Shown in pieces: positions 48,496 to 58,678 of a stretch of DNA of 64,000 nucleotides; the stretch's first letter is position 1; each line of letters begins with the position of its first letter. The translations under genes were made by a program, and so were the position numbers. The DNA comes from a gamma proteobacterium endosymbiont of Lamellibrachia anaximandri (lineage in GTDB: Bacteria; Pseudomonadota; Gammaproteobacteria; Chromatiales; Chromatiaceae): the NCBI GenBank assembly GCA_016756835.1, contig JAESPE010000008.1, positions 1 to 64,000 of the forward strand. The letters are read 5' to 3'. A model generated the notes under the pieces. The model made no database searches. It was not told the DNA's origin and saw nothing but the letters and a program-made list of their open reading frames with translations.

Positions 48496-48560
48496 AATTA
48501 TTTATGGATTGGTCGGCAGGCGGCTTTTTGCCTGATGTGGCGAAAGGAAACGAACAGGAT

Positions 48561-50060
48561 TCAGCCGGCAATCACGACCCTGTTGCGCCCGGCTCTCTTT
48601 GCCTGGTGCAAACTTTGGTCTGCCGATGAGAAGAGGGTGTTGGGTGAGGATTTCTTCGCTGGCGATGCGTAACTTCCGCCGATGCTGATGGTGATGTTGA
48701 CCAGCCCCTGGGTTGTGAAGTGATCGGTTTCAGTGAAACTCTCCCGTAATCGTTCGGCAGCCGTTGTCAGCTCTTTCTTGCTGTCGACGGCAACCAGAGC
48801 CGCAAACTCCTATCCACCCCAGCGGTAGATGTTGTCTGCTGTGCGCAGGACTTCAACGATTCTGCGGGCTGTACCCTGGATAACCTCGTCGCCGACTGCA
48901 TGGCCGTAACGGTCGTTGATGTTCTTGAATTTGTCGATATCGATAAAGAGCAGTCCAAGTCCCTCCTTGGACCGTTTGGCATGGGCCACCCGCTTTTCCA
49001 GATCCCGTTCGAAGAGACGGCGGTTGCCGAGATGGGTGAGGCTGTCTTCGGCAGCCAGCTGCCGCAACTGGCAGTCGATGCGGTGACTGAGAACACTGAT
49101 GATATCCTCCGAGGCGGCCTCCATGTCTATCAGATAGTCAGCGATGTTGAAGGGGCGCCTGGCTTTAGCTTCGCTCAGGATGTGACCCCCCAGTCGATGC
49201 AGGCGCTCGTGAGCAGCCAGAAATGCGTCCTGCTCATCTTTTGGGATCTGATTGAGGCCACCTGCTTTCAACCACTTGCCCAGGGCGCATGTGTCAGAAG
49301 TCATGGGCAGTTCCTCATTGTCCAGTGGTTCGCCCAGTGCCAGTGCGTAGGCACGCAGTTTCCATTGGTAGTGATCGATGTAGGCTTTTTTCAGGCCGCT
49401 TGGCGAGATGTCGCCATGGTCTGTAGAGCAGGGCTGCTGTATTCTGGCCAAGTCAAACTCTGCGACCCGGCGTAATCGGTCGAGCGTATGAGCCAGATGA
49501 AAGACCATCGATTGCACGGATTGGGTGAGGTCGATGACGCGGCAGAGGGCTTTTGCCAAGTCTGTCTGGCCCAGTTTTTGGGCGATGTCGATAAACAGAT
49601 GTCTCAAGGCGCTCTGCGCGGCCAGCACGTGCCCGGCGCCCATGCCTTTTTCATGCCAGTGGATCGCCTGGTTGTATTGTATTGAGCAGAACGTTTCATC
49701 GTAGCTGCCGCCGATATAGGATTCGCAGACACCGTCCAGCAAAGGATCGCCATTTTTCTCTGTCCAGCCGAGGTGCTTCCTGAACCAGTTGTAATAATTC
49801 ACGCGACAGTGGACGAGAGAGGCACGAAGGTTGTGTTGGTGCAATTTGATCAGCCGGCAGTCGCTGTCCGACAGGCCAATGGTAGTTCGCAGTTTTTTGG
49901 CATGGCTCATGGTGTCGGATGCGGCCTCGGTTACTAAATTGAAGTATAGGTGATAAATTGTTTTGACTTGCGCCATATCGTGACTTAACACCCCGTAAAC
50001 TATGAAGAATGAGATGGGTTTGCCTTGTGGCTGGCGGCTTATTAATAGATGAGACACCAT
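48561..50060 (-). pseudogene. CZB-like sensor diguanylate cyclase interrupted by in-frame TAG inside the GG(D/E)EF motif
   Basis: ORF 48810..50060 ends ...ADNIYRWGG*, same frame resumes EFAALVAVDSKKELTTAAERL...ISIGGSYASPAKKSSPNTLFSSADQSLHQAKRAGRNRVVIAG to TGA at 48561; probable start 49910 or 49976. Confidence 0.8.
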
Positions 50061-50061
50061 T

Positions 50062-50970
50062 ATGCATGTGACGCTTAGACAGCTGTCTGTCTTCGAAGCG
50101 GTTGCCAGACGATTGAGTTACACCCGGGCGGCGGATGAGCTGCATCTCAGTCAGCCTGCGGTCTCGATGCAGGTGAAGCAGTTGGAGGAGACGGCCGGGC
50201 TGCCATTGTTTGAGCAGACCGGAAAAAAAATCCAGCTTACCGATGCCGGGCGGGAGGTCTATCAATACACCCGCGCCATCTTCGGAATGTTCGAAGAGAT
50301 GGAGGAGGTGCTGGCGGCGCTGAAGGGTGTTGATACCGGGCAACTCGACATTGCAGTCGCCAGCACCGTCAACTACTTTGCGCCGAGGCTTCTGGCTGCT
50401 TTTCATCAGCGCTATCCGGGCATAGATCTGCGTCTGGACGTGACCAATCGAAAGCAGTTGATGGCGCTGTTGGAGTCCAATGAGACCGACATTGTGTTGA
50501 TGGGGCATCCCCCTGAAAAGTTGGAGCTCGAATCGGAAGCGTTCATGGAAAACCCTCTGGTGGTGATAGCGCCACCAGGCCATCCTCTGGATGGAGTGCC
50601 GGGGGTTCCTCTCTCCCGCCTTCAGGATGAGACCTTCGTAATGCGAGAGAGCGGTTCCGGCACCCGTCTTGCGATGGAGCGATTCTTCAAGGAGCATGGT
50701 CTTGAACTCAAGAGTGGCATGCAGATGACCCGCAACGAGGCGATCAAACAGGCAGTGCGGGCAGGTATGGGACTCAGTGTGGCTTCAGAGCACACCATCG
50801 AACTGGAAGTGGAAACGGGGCGTTTGGTGATCCTCGATGTCGAACAATTTCCGATTCGGCGCAAGTGGTATATGGTCTATCGGAAAGGCAAACGGTTGTC
50901 GCCGGCTGCCGTTGCCTTCCGGGATTTCGTCCTGGCTGAGGCAAAAAACATACGTCGTGAGGCTGTATGA
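50062..50970 (+). CDS. cbbR: LysR-family regulator, CbbR-like
   Basis: MHVTLRQLSVFEAVARRLSYTRAADELHLSQPAVSMQVKQLEETAGLPLFEQ; proximity to cbbM. Confidence 0.88.
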   Translation: MHVTLRQLSVFEAVARRLSYTRAADELHLSQPAVSMQVKQLEETAGLPLFEQTGKKIQLTDAGREVYQYTRAIFGMFEEMEEVLAALKGVDTGQLDIAVASTVNYFAPRLLAAFHQRYPGIDLRLDVTNRKQLMALLESNETDIVLMGHPPEKLELESEAFMENPLVVIAPPGHPLDGVPGVPLSRLQDETFVMRESGSGTRLAMERFFKEHGLELKSGMQMTRNEAIKQAVRAGMGLSVASEHTIELEVETGRLVILDVEQFPIRRKWYMVYRKGKRLSPAAVAFRDFVLAEAKNIRREAV

Positions 50971-51089
50971 AATGCGCATTTGTCCCTGATGCGTTAAACT
51001 AACCCGTTACACTATCACCCCATATTATAGAGTTGGCAGTTGATCGATTCGGTTTGATCTGAACAGCTACCTTTTGGAATTGGCGCTAA

Positions 51090-53015
51090 ATGTCTGAAAT
51101 TGAAAACCCGCAAACTGGCGACGCTGGACCCTCCGGCGGTTACGGTTTGCTGGAACAGGTCGATCTGCCTGCAGACCTGAGACGTTTAGAGCCCTCCCAG
51201 TTGCCGCAACTGGCAACCGAATTACGCCGGTTTCTTATTGAAACCGTCTCTCAGACAGGCGGGCATCTGGCTGCTGGGCTGGGTGTGGTGGAACTGACCA
51301 TCGCGCTGCACTATGTGTTTGATACCCCGGCAGACCGGCTGATCTGGGATGTCGGGCATCAGGCCTATCCCCACAAGATCCTTACCGGACGCCGTGAGCG
51401 CATGCATACTCTGCGCCGGAAAGGCGGTCTATCCGGTTTTCCTAATCGTACCGAGAGCGAATATGACGTCTTCGGTACGGGGCATTCGAGCACCTCTATC
51501 GGCGCCGCCCTTGGGATGGCGGTTGCAGCGAAGCAGAGGGGTGAGTCCCGCAAAATCGTCGCAGTGATCGGGGACAGCGCGATGCAGGCCGGGATGGCCT
51601 TTGAGGCACTGAACCATGCGGGAGCCCTGGATCAGGATCTGCTGGTGGTGCTCAACGACAATGATATGTCTATCTCCAAACCGGTTGGTGCATTCAGTAA
51701 CCATCTGGCACGCCTGCTCTCCGGGAATTTTTATACACGGGTGCGCGAGGGTGGAAAGTCCGCGCTCAGCCATTTGCCACCGCAATTGGGTGAATTGATG
51801 GGGAAATGGGAAGAGCATATGAAGGGCATGGTGATGCCCGGCACGCTCTTTGAAGAGATGGGTTTCAACTACATTGGTCCAATCGATGGCCATGATTTGG
51901 AAACCCTGGCCAAGACACTGCGCAATATGCGCAAGATGTCAGGGCCGCGATTGCTGCATGTGGTAACCCAGAAGGGTCGCGGCTTTAAACCCGCTGAGCA
52001 GGATCCCTGCTTCTATCATGGAGTAACGCCGTTCAACCCCGCCACCGGTGTGATGCAAAAAAAGGGCGGTGGACCGACCTATACCCAGGTCTTTGGCGAC
52101 TGGCTTTGTCATGCGGCGGCAGAAGATGAAAAACTGGTGGCCATCACGCCTGCCATGTGTGAAGGCTCCGGTTTGGTTGATTTCTCCCGACAGTTTCCCA
52201 AGCGCTATTTCGATGTCGGCATCGCAGAACAGCATGCCCTGACCTTTGCTGCCGGTCTCGCCTGTGAGGGAGTGAAGCCGGTGGTGGCTATCTACTCCTC
52301 CTTTTTACAGCGGGCCTACGATCAGTTGCTGCACGACATTGCCCTGCAGAATCTCGATGTCACGTTTGCGGTGGATCGTGCCGGACAGGTGGGTGCGGAT
52401 GGCGCGACCCATGCCGGCAGCCTTGATCTGAGCTTCGTCCGGGTAGTGCCGAATATGGTGGTTATGACCCCGGCAGATGAAGATGAGTGCAGCAGGATGC
52501 TGCAGACCGCCTACGAATACGTTGGGCCGGCGATGGTTCGTTATCCCCGGGGAAGCGGACCGGGCGTGGCCGTCACTCGCCCCATTCACCCTATGCCGCT
52601 GGGCAAGGGCGAGATTCGGCGGGATGGGCAGCGGGCCGCTCTGCTGGCCTTTGGTTCCCTGCTGGCGCCGGCGCTGGAGGTGGCGGAGTCCCTGGATGCC
52701 ACGGTTGCCAATATGCGCTTCGTAAAGCCGCTGGATGAGGCGCTGATTCTCGATTTGGCATCACGGCATGAGATTCTGGTGACCCTGGAAGAGAACCTGG
52801 TTCAGGGTGGCGCAGGTTCGGCGGTCAACGAGTATCTGGCCAGGGTTGGACACCAGGTGCGGGTGATGAATCTTGGCCTGCCGGATCGATATATCCATCA
52901 TGCGAGCCACCAGGAACAACTCAGCGAATGTGGTCTGGATGTGGCGGGTATTCTGGCGTCTGTGAATCAGGCGTTGCAGGAGAATCCGCTGAAAGCAGTG
53001 AAATCGTCTGCCTGA
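51090..53015 (+). CDS. dxs: 1-deoxy-D-xylulose-5-phosphate synthase
   Basis: [54 protein letters not shown]. Confidence 0.97.
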   Translation: MSEIENPQTGDAGPSGGYGLLEQVDLPADLRRLEPSQLPQLATELRRFLIETVSQTGGHLAAGLGVVELTIALHYVFDTPADRLIWDVGHQAYPHKILTGRRERMHTLRRKGGLSGFPNRTESEYDVFGTGHSSTSIGAALGMAVAAKQRGESRKIVAVIGDSAMQAGMAFEALNHAGALDQDLLVVLNDNDMSISKPVGAFSNHLARLLSGNFYTRVREGGKSALSHLPPQLGELMGKWEEHMKGMVMPGTLFEEMGFNYIGPIDGHDLETLAKTLRNMRKMSGPRLLHVVTQKGRGFKPAEQDPCFYHGVTPFNPATGVMQKKGGGPTYTQVFGDWLCHAAAEDEKLVAITPAMCEGSGLVDFSRQFPKRYFDVGIAEQHALTFAAGLACEGVKPVVAIYSSFLQRAYDQLLHDIALQNLDVTFAVDRAGQVGADGATHAGSLDLSFVRVVPNMVVMTPADEDECSRMLQTAYEYVGPAMVRYPRGSGPGVAVTRPIHPMPLGKGEIRRDGQRAALLAFGSLLAPALEVAESLDATVANMRFVKPLDEALILDLASRHEILVTLEENLVQGGAGSAVNEYLARVGHQVRVMNLGLPDRYIHHASHQEQLSECGLDVAGILASVNQALQENPLKAVKSSA

Positions 53016-53030
53016 CACCGACCCGCTCCT

Positions 53031-53810
53031 ATGTTCGATGTCACCCCGATCCCCAGTTTTGATGACAACTATATCTGGCTGATATCCGAGCCGGATGTCT
53101 CTCTTGCGGTTGTGGTGGACCCTGGAGAAACGGGGCCGGTGGTGGCATACCTGGAGCAGGCATCCCTGGAGCTGGGTGCAATTTTGGTGACTCACCACCA
53201 CTACGACCATGTCGGTGGGATTCCCGGCCTGCTGCAGCGTTTTCCGGACATCGAGATATTCGGCCCTGTAAAGGAGCCGATACCTGGCGTGAACCGGCGG
53301 GTAGCCGAGGGCGATTTGATCGAACTGCCCGGAATGACGACGAGGTTCAGGGTGCTTGATACCCCCGGGCATACAGCCGGTCACGTCTCCTATATCGGTG
53401 AAAATGCCCTGTTTTGCGGCGATACGCTCTTCGCGGCCGGATGCGGGAGAGTCTTTGATGGTACGCATGAGGCACTGGCCGCATCACTGGTGCGTTTTGC
53501 CGGCTTGCCTGTGGAGACCCAGGTCTACTGCGCCCATGAGTACACGCTGGATAACCTGGGTTTTGCCGCCTGGGTGGAACCGGAGAGCGAGGCGATCAAA
53601 TTGCGCTTGCTGGCAGACCGGGCCAGCCGGGAGTCCGGCAGGCCGACTCTCCCCGCACCGCTGGCCACCGAACTGGCCACCAACCCCTTCTTGCGTACAG
53701 GTGAGAGGGATGTGATAACCGCCGCTGAAGGTTACGCTGGAAAAAAACTTTTCGGTGATGAAGCGGTCTTTACCGCGCTGCGAAACTGGAAAGACAGGGA
53801 ATACGACTAG
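53031..53810 (+). CDS. gloB: Hydroxyacylglutathione hydrolase (glyoxalase II)
   Basis: IPSFDDNYIWLI, THHHYDHVGG, DTPGHTAGHVSYI, CAHEYTLDNLGFA. Confidence 0.95.
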   Translation: MFDVTPIPSFDDNYIWLISEPDVSLAVVVDPGETGPVVAYLEQASLELGAILVTHHHYDHVGGIPGLLQRFPDIEIFGPVKEPIPGVNRRVAEGDLIELPGMTTRFRVLDTPGHTAGHVSYIGENALFCGDTLFAAGCGRVFDGTHEALAASLVRFAGLPVETQVYCAHEYTLDNLGFAAWVEPESEAIKLRLLADRASRESGRPTLPAPLATELATNPFLRTGERDVITAAEGYAGKKLFGDEAVFTALRNWKDREYD

Positions 53811-53812
53811 GC

Positions 53813-53854
53813 CCAAAAAAACTGCGGCGACCATTAGGCCGCCGCGGTTTTTTT
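53813..53854. terminator. Bidirectional terminator between convergent gloB and phosphoribulokinase genes
   Basis: aaaaaaactgcggcg-accattagg-ccgccgcggttttttt. Confidence 0.8.
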
Positions 53855-53872
53855 CGGAGGCAGGCGTTGGAC

Positions 53873-54739
53873 CTAACGCGCATCCATCATCTGTTCGATG
53901 ATTGGTTGCAGGATGATCTCCATGGCGAAGCCCATCTTGCCGCCAGGCACAACGATCGAGTTACGGCGTGACATGAAAGAGTTTTCGATCATGTTGAGCA
54001 GGTAAGGGAAGTCGGTGCCGAACTTGCCAACATCCTTGAAACGGATGACCACGAAACTCTCGTCGGGTGTTGGGATATCACGTGCAATGAAAGGGTTGGA
54101 GGTATCTACAGTCGGCACGCGCTGGAAGTTGATGTCGGTGCGTGAGAACTGCGGGGTGATGTGGTTGATGTAGTCAGGCATGCGCCGCATGATGGTATCG
54201 ACGATCGCCTCCTCACTGTAGCCACGCTCGGCGTTGTCGCGGAAGATCTTCTGGATCCACTCCAGGTTGACGATGGGTACTACACCCACACCCAGGTCCA
54301 CGTGCTGGGCGACGTCGTCTTCACCGTTTACCGCCAGGCCGTGCAGGCCTTCGTAAAACAGCAGGTCAGTCCCCTCAGGAATCGTCTCCCAAGGGGTGAA
54401 CTCACCAGGTTTCTTGTCAACACCAAGACGGGCGTTGTGTTCGGAGGCCTCATCTTCTGAGTGCAGGTAGTAGCGTTTCTGCCCGGCACCAGTCTCACCG
54501 TATGTCTTGAACAGCTCTGCGATCTTGTCGAAACGGTTTGCTTCGGGGCCGAAATGGGACATGCCGCCAGCCATCTTCTTGCGCATCTCGACACGGTCAT
54601 AGCGGTGGAAGCTGTCGCCCTCGACTATAGCGGGGGTGAAGCCGTCGCGGAAGAAGATGTGCTCCAAGGCACGCTTGACGGTAGTGGTGCCGGCGCCGGA
54701 AGAACCGGTAACCGCTACGATTGGGTGTTTCTTAGACAT
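53873..54739 (-). CDS. cbbP: Phosphoribulokinase
   Basis: HPIVAVTGSSGAGTTTVKRALEHIFFRDGFTPAIVEGDSFHRYDR. Confidence 0.96.
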   Translation of the reverse strand: MSKKHPIVAVTGSSGAGTTTVKRALEHIFFRDGFTPAIVEGDSFHRYDRVEMRKKMAGGMSHFGPEANRFDKIAELFKTYGETGAGQKRYYLHSEDEASEHNARLGVDKKPGEFTPWETIPEGTDLLFYEGLHGLAVNGEDDVAQHVDLGVGVVPIVNLEWIQKIFRDNAERGYSEEAIVDTIMRRMPDYINHITPQFSRTDINFQRVPTVDTSNPFIARDIPTPDESFVVIRFKDVGKFGTDFPYLLNMIENSFMSRRNSIVVPGGKMGFAMEIILQPIIEQMMDAR

Positions 54740-54925
54740 GAATTACTCCCCTATGCAATCGTTTTGACCTGGCCGGAAACCGATCCAAAAGGGTGCGGTA
54801 CTGTTCGGATTCCGGCAAGCCATGAATTCTGAGTGGGGCCAACTATACCACGGAGAATGGGTATTTCCACCGGGGCGGAAGGGATAGGTAAAAGGCCCAC
54901 CCGTTGGTGGGCCTTTAGAGTTGAA

Positions 54926-56395
54926 TTAGAAGAGGTGCGAGTTGATCCAGATGTGGGTGAATATGCTGGCCACATAGCCCAAGGCTATCACCGGCATCCA
55001 CTTCATGTGGCCAAAGAAGGTGTATTTGCCCCGGGCCTGACCCATCAGTGCTACGCCGGCGGCGGAGCCGATGGAGAGCATGCTGCCACCGACACCAGCG
55101 GCCAGGGTTGCCAGCAGCCATTGACCTTCGGACATCTCCGGCATCATGGTGAGTACCGCGAACATCACAGGAATATTATCGACGATGGCGGAGAGTACAC
55201 CTACGGCCACATTGGCAGGGGTGGCATTCATCGCAGGGCTGAGGCCCATGGCGACGCCCCACTGGGTGTACATGATATCGGAGGCCAGTGCCAGGTAGCC
55301 GATGAAACCCAGGCCGCCGACACAGAGCACAACGCCATAGAAAAAGAGCAGGGTATCCCACTCCGCCCGGGCAATTTTGTTGAAGACGTCGAAGGCGATG
55401 GGGTCACCCATCTGCCCGTCGTGCTCCAGCTCGATGGAGGCGTCACCGTTACTGGTGATCAGCTCTTTATGGTAGGTCTTTTTCAGATAGAAGCCGAAGA
55501 ACTGAAGGTAGGCCAGACCCGTTAGCATGCCGACCACGGGTGGCATGTGGATGAAATTGTGGAAACTTACTGCGGTGATGATGGTGGCCAGGAACAGAAA
55601 GATAATGCGTTTGGCGCCACGCTTCATTTCGACACCTTCACCGCCGCCTTCCGGTTTTTCATTGGGTACAGCGAAGGTCATGATAACTGCAGGTACCAGC
55701 CAGTTGACCACGGAAGGCACGAAGAGGTGGAAGAATTCAAAGAAGTCGACCGTTCCCTGAGCAGTGGTGATGTTCTTCTGCCATACCATCAGGGTGGTGA
55801 TATCGCCGAAGGGGCTGAAGGCGCCGCCGGCATTGGCCGCCACCACGATGTTGATGCAGGCGAGCAGTACGAACTTATTGTTGCTGCCGCCGACTGCCAG
55901 TACCACCGCGCACATCAGCAGAGCAGTGGTCAGGTTGTCGGCGATCGGGGATATGAAGAAGGCGAGTACGCCGGTGATCCAGAAGAGTTGCCGGAAGCCG
56001 AAACCTTTGGCCACCAGCCAGGAGCGCAGCTTTTCGAAAACGTTGCGTTCATCCATGGCGTTGATATAGGTCATCGCCACCAGCAGGAATAGCATCAATT
56101 CGGCGTATTCCAGCAGGTTGTGGCGAACCGCCGCTTCTGCTGCGTGGGGCAGGCCGTGTTGCTGATAGTACCAGGCAACGATGGCCCAGATCAGGCCGGC
56201 AGCCAGAATCACCGGTTTGGATTTGCGCAGGTGGGTGAACTCTTCCGCCATTACCAGCAGATAGGCCACTACGAAGATAGCGATTGCGGTGAAACCCACC
56301 CAGTGGTCGGTAAGAATCAGGTGGTTTTCACCACGTCCGGACGCAAGGCTGATTCCAGGTAGAATCAGGAGTAGAAGTGGTAACAGGAATCGCAC
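54926..56395 (-). CDS. nhaD: Na+/H+ antiporter NhaD
   Basis: DHWVGFTAIAIFVVAYLLVMAEEFTHLRKSKPVILAAGLIWAIVAW; multi-TM; SPFGDITTLMVWQ. Confidence 0.92.
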   Translation of the reverse strand: MRFLLPLLLLILPGISLASGRGENHLILTDHWVGFTAIAIFVVAYLLVMAEEFTHLRKSKPVILAAGLIWAIVAWYYQQHGLPHAAEAAVRHNLLEYAELMLFLLVAMTYINAMDERNVFEKLRSWLVAKGFGFRQLFWITGVLAFFISPIADNLTTALLMCAVVLAVGGSNNKFVLLACINIVVAANAGGAFSPFGDITTLMVWQKNITTAQGTVDFFEFFHLFVPSVVNWLVPAVIMTFAVPNEKPEGGGEGVEMKRGAKRIIFLFLATIITAVSFHNFIHMPPVVGMLTGLAYLQFFGFYLKKTYHKELITSNGDASIELEHDGQMGDPIAFDVFNKIARAEWDTLLFFYGVVLCVGGLGFIGYLALASDIMYTQWGVAMGLSPAMNATPANVAVGVLSAIVDNIPVMFAVLTMMPEMSEGQWLLATLAAGVGGSMLSIGSAAGVALMGQARGKYTFFGHMKWMPVIALGYVASIFTHIWINSHLF

Positions 56396-56735
56396 AGCGC
56401 TTGCTCCCTTGGAAGTTAATTTAGTGTCTTAATTGCATCATTTTGCGGGCAACAATAGTCGAGATGCTGCCTTCATGCCCTTTAAGTAACGGCAGGATTT
56501 TATATCACTTTAGCGTATGTTACCGCAGATTTATTGAGTCGTTACATTACTTTCGACATGCCCTCGTAAAAAGTAGTTAATTAGTATAAACTTGTTTGCT
56601 GCCCAAATTATCGATGGGCGGCGCTGGGTCGGTCGGCTGGAATTCAGGGTGTCGGGCATTCTTCACCGCTGGACACAGTTGCTCTTTCGATAGCCAGATA
56701 GCGGTGATTAACTTTATTTTTCTCAGGGGGTTACA

Positions 56736-58496
56736 GTGATTGGGCTAAACGACGTAGTCGCTTACTTGCGGCAATGTTTCCTGCCGTTCTTCGGATGGAT
56801 TGGCGAACTGCGCGACGGCAAGATCCTGAAGGCCGATATTCTTGCGGGCGTCACTGTTGCGCTGGTACTGGTCCCTCAGTCCATGGCCTACGCCCAACTG
56901 GCAGGTTTGCCCGCCTACTATGGTCTCTATGCCTCCTTTCTGCCGCCTATGATCGCAGCCTTCTTCGGCTCATCCCGACAGTTGGCAACCGGGCCGGTCG
57001 CAGTGGTCTCTCTGATGACAGCGGCGGCACTGGAACCGATCGCCGCAGCCAATCCTGAGGGATTCCTCATCTACGCGGTGCTGCTGGCACTGTTCGTCGG
57101 CGTATTCCAAATCTCGCTCGGTCTGCTACGCCTTGGCGTGCTGGTCGATCTGCTCTCCCACCCTGTGGTGGTCGGTTTCACGAACGCCGGCGCCATCATC
57201 ATTGCCACCTCCCAGTTGAGCAAGCTGTTCGGCGTGACCGCAGAGAGCGCACCCCACCACTATGAAAAAGTCTACAATGTGGTTGTCGCTGCCATGCACG
57301 ATACTCACATGATGACGCTGGCATTTGCCGTTGTGGCCATCGGTATTATGGTCGGGCTAAAGAAATATATGCCTAAGATCCCCAACGTGCTGGCGGCTGT
57401 GGTGGTGACTACCGTCGGGGCCTGGTTGCTCGGTTTTGAGAGCGAAATGGGTGGCAAGGTTGTGGGTAGTATCCCTGCTGGACTACCTCCCATCTCCTTA
57501 CCCAGCGGCATCGACTGGGACATAGCCACTCAGTTGATGGCCACTGCGATTATCATTTCGCTGATCGGCTTCATGGAGGCCATCTCCATCGCCAAGGCGA
57601 TGGCAGCCCGTACACGCCAGAAGCTGGATGCCAACCAGGAGCTGATTGGACAGGGCCTGAGTAACATCACCTCCGGTCTCTTCTCCGGCTATCCGGTTTC
57701 CGGTTCTTTCTCCCGCTCCGCCGTCAATATCGACAACGGGGCAGTCACCGGTTTCTCCTCGGTCGTCACGGGTGTGGTGGTTGGTTTGACACTGCTGTTC
57801 CTGACCCCGCTGCTCTACCATCTGCCGCAGGCGACTCTGGCTTCCGTTATCATTCTGGCAGTTATCAATCTGATCAAGATTGAACCGATCATCCATGCCT
57901 GGAAGGCTGAGAAGCAGGATGCGATCGTGGCGGTGGTCACCATGTTGCTCACGCTTTATATGGCGCCGCATCTGGAGATCGGTATTCTGGTAGGTCTGGT
58001 ACTCTCAATTGCTCTTTTCATCGTGCGTTCCATGCGCCCGCGCGTGGCAGTACTCTCCCGCTATCATGATGGAACCATGCGGGATATCTCCGTGCATCCA
58101 CTGCCCACCAGTGATCATATTCAGCTGTTGCGTTTTGATGGGTCGCTCTATTTTGCCAATGCCGGATACTTTGAGGATAAGGTGCTGGAGCTGGTGGCGA
58201 GTAAACCCGACCTGCGCTATATCATTATCGATGGTGAGGGCATCAACCAGATCGACTCCACTGGCGAAGAGGTGCTGCGCCATCTGGCCGAGCGTCTGAA
58301 ATCGAACAATATTGAATTTCTTGTGGCGCGGATGAAGAAGCAGTTTATGGATACTATCCGCAGTACTCATCTGCTTGAAGAGATTGGTGCGGACCATTTC
58401 TTCTCGCGTATCCAGTTCGCTTTGAACTATGCCTGGGATGGTTTGGGCGATGATTATGATCGCACCCAGTGCCCGCTGCGGCGTCAGGTTGATTGA
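56736..58496 (+). CDS. SulP-family sulfate/anion permease with STAS domain
   Basis: LVPQSMAYAQLAGLPAYYGLYASFLPPMIAAFFGSSRQLATGPVAVVSLM; C-terminal STAS IIIDGEGINQIDSTGEEVL. Confidence 0.95.
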   Translation: MIGLNDVVAYLRQCFLPFFGWIGELRDGKILKADILAGVTVALVLVPQSMAYAQLAGLPAYYGLYASFLPPMIAAFFGSSRQLATGPVAVVSLMTAAALEPIAAANPEGFLIYAVLLALFVGVFQISLGLLRLGVLVDLLSHPVVVGFTNAGAIIIATSQLSKLFGVTAESAPHHYEKVYNVVVAAMHDTHMMTLAFAVVAIGIMVGLKKYMPKIPNVLAAVVVTTVGAWLLGFESEMGGKVVGSIPAGLPPISLPSGIDWDIATQLMATAIIISLIGFMEAISIAKAMAARTRQKLDANQELIGQGLSNITSGLFSGYPVSGSFSRSAVNIDNGAVTGFSSVVTGVVVGLTLLFLTPLLYHLPQATLASVIILAVINLIKIEPIIHAWKAEKQDAIVAVVTMLLTLYMAPHLEIGILVGLVLSIALFIVRSMRPRVAVLSRYHDGTMRDISVHPLPTSDHIQLLRFDGSLYFANAGYFEDKVLELVASKPDLRYIIIDGEGINQIDSTGEEVLRHLAERLKSNNIEFLVARMKKQFMDTIRSTHLLEEIGADHFFSRIQFALNYAWDGLGDDYDRTQCPLRRQVD

Positions 58497-58515
58497 TCTT
58501 TAATCACTGACAGGC

Positions 58516-58549
58516 AATAAAAAACCGGCATCAAGCCGGTTTTTTATTG
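58516..58549 (+). terminator. Rho-independent terminator
   Basis: aataaaaaaccggcatcaagccggttttttattg. Confidence 0.85.
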
Positions 58550-58566
58550 CCTGGATTCACCGGAAT

Positions 58567-58592
58567 GCCTGATCCGCTACGCTTGATCAGGC
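58567..58592. repeat. 26-nt REP-like palindrome (GATC flavour)
   Basis: gcctgatccgctacgcttgatcaggc. Confidence 0.8.
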
Positions 58593-58638
58593 CTACATCC
58601 TGAGAAGAACGGTGGCGGGGTGGTTTATTCTTGGGTAG

Positions 58639-58664
58639 GCCGGCTCAAGCGTAGCGGAACCGGC
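58639..58664. repeat. 26-nt REP-like palindrome (GGNTC/GAACC flavour)
   Basis: gccggctcaagcgtagcggaaccggc. Confidence 0.78.
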
Positions 58665-58678
58665 AACCCCGGTTTGGC

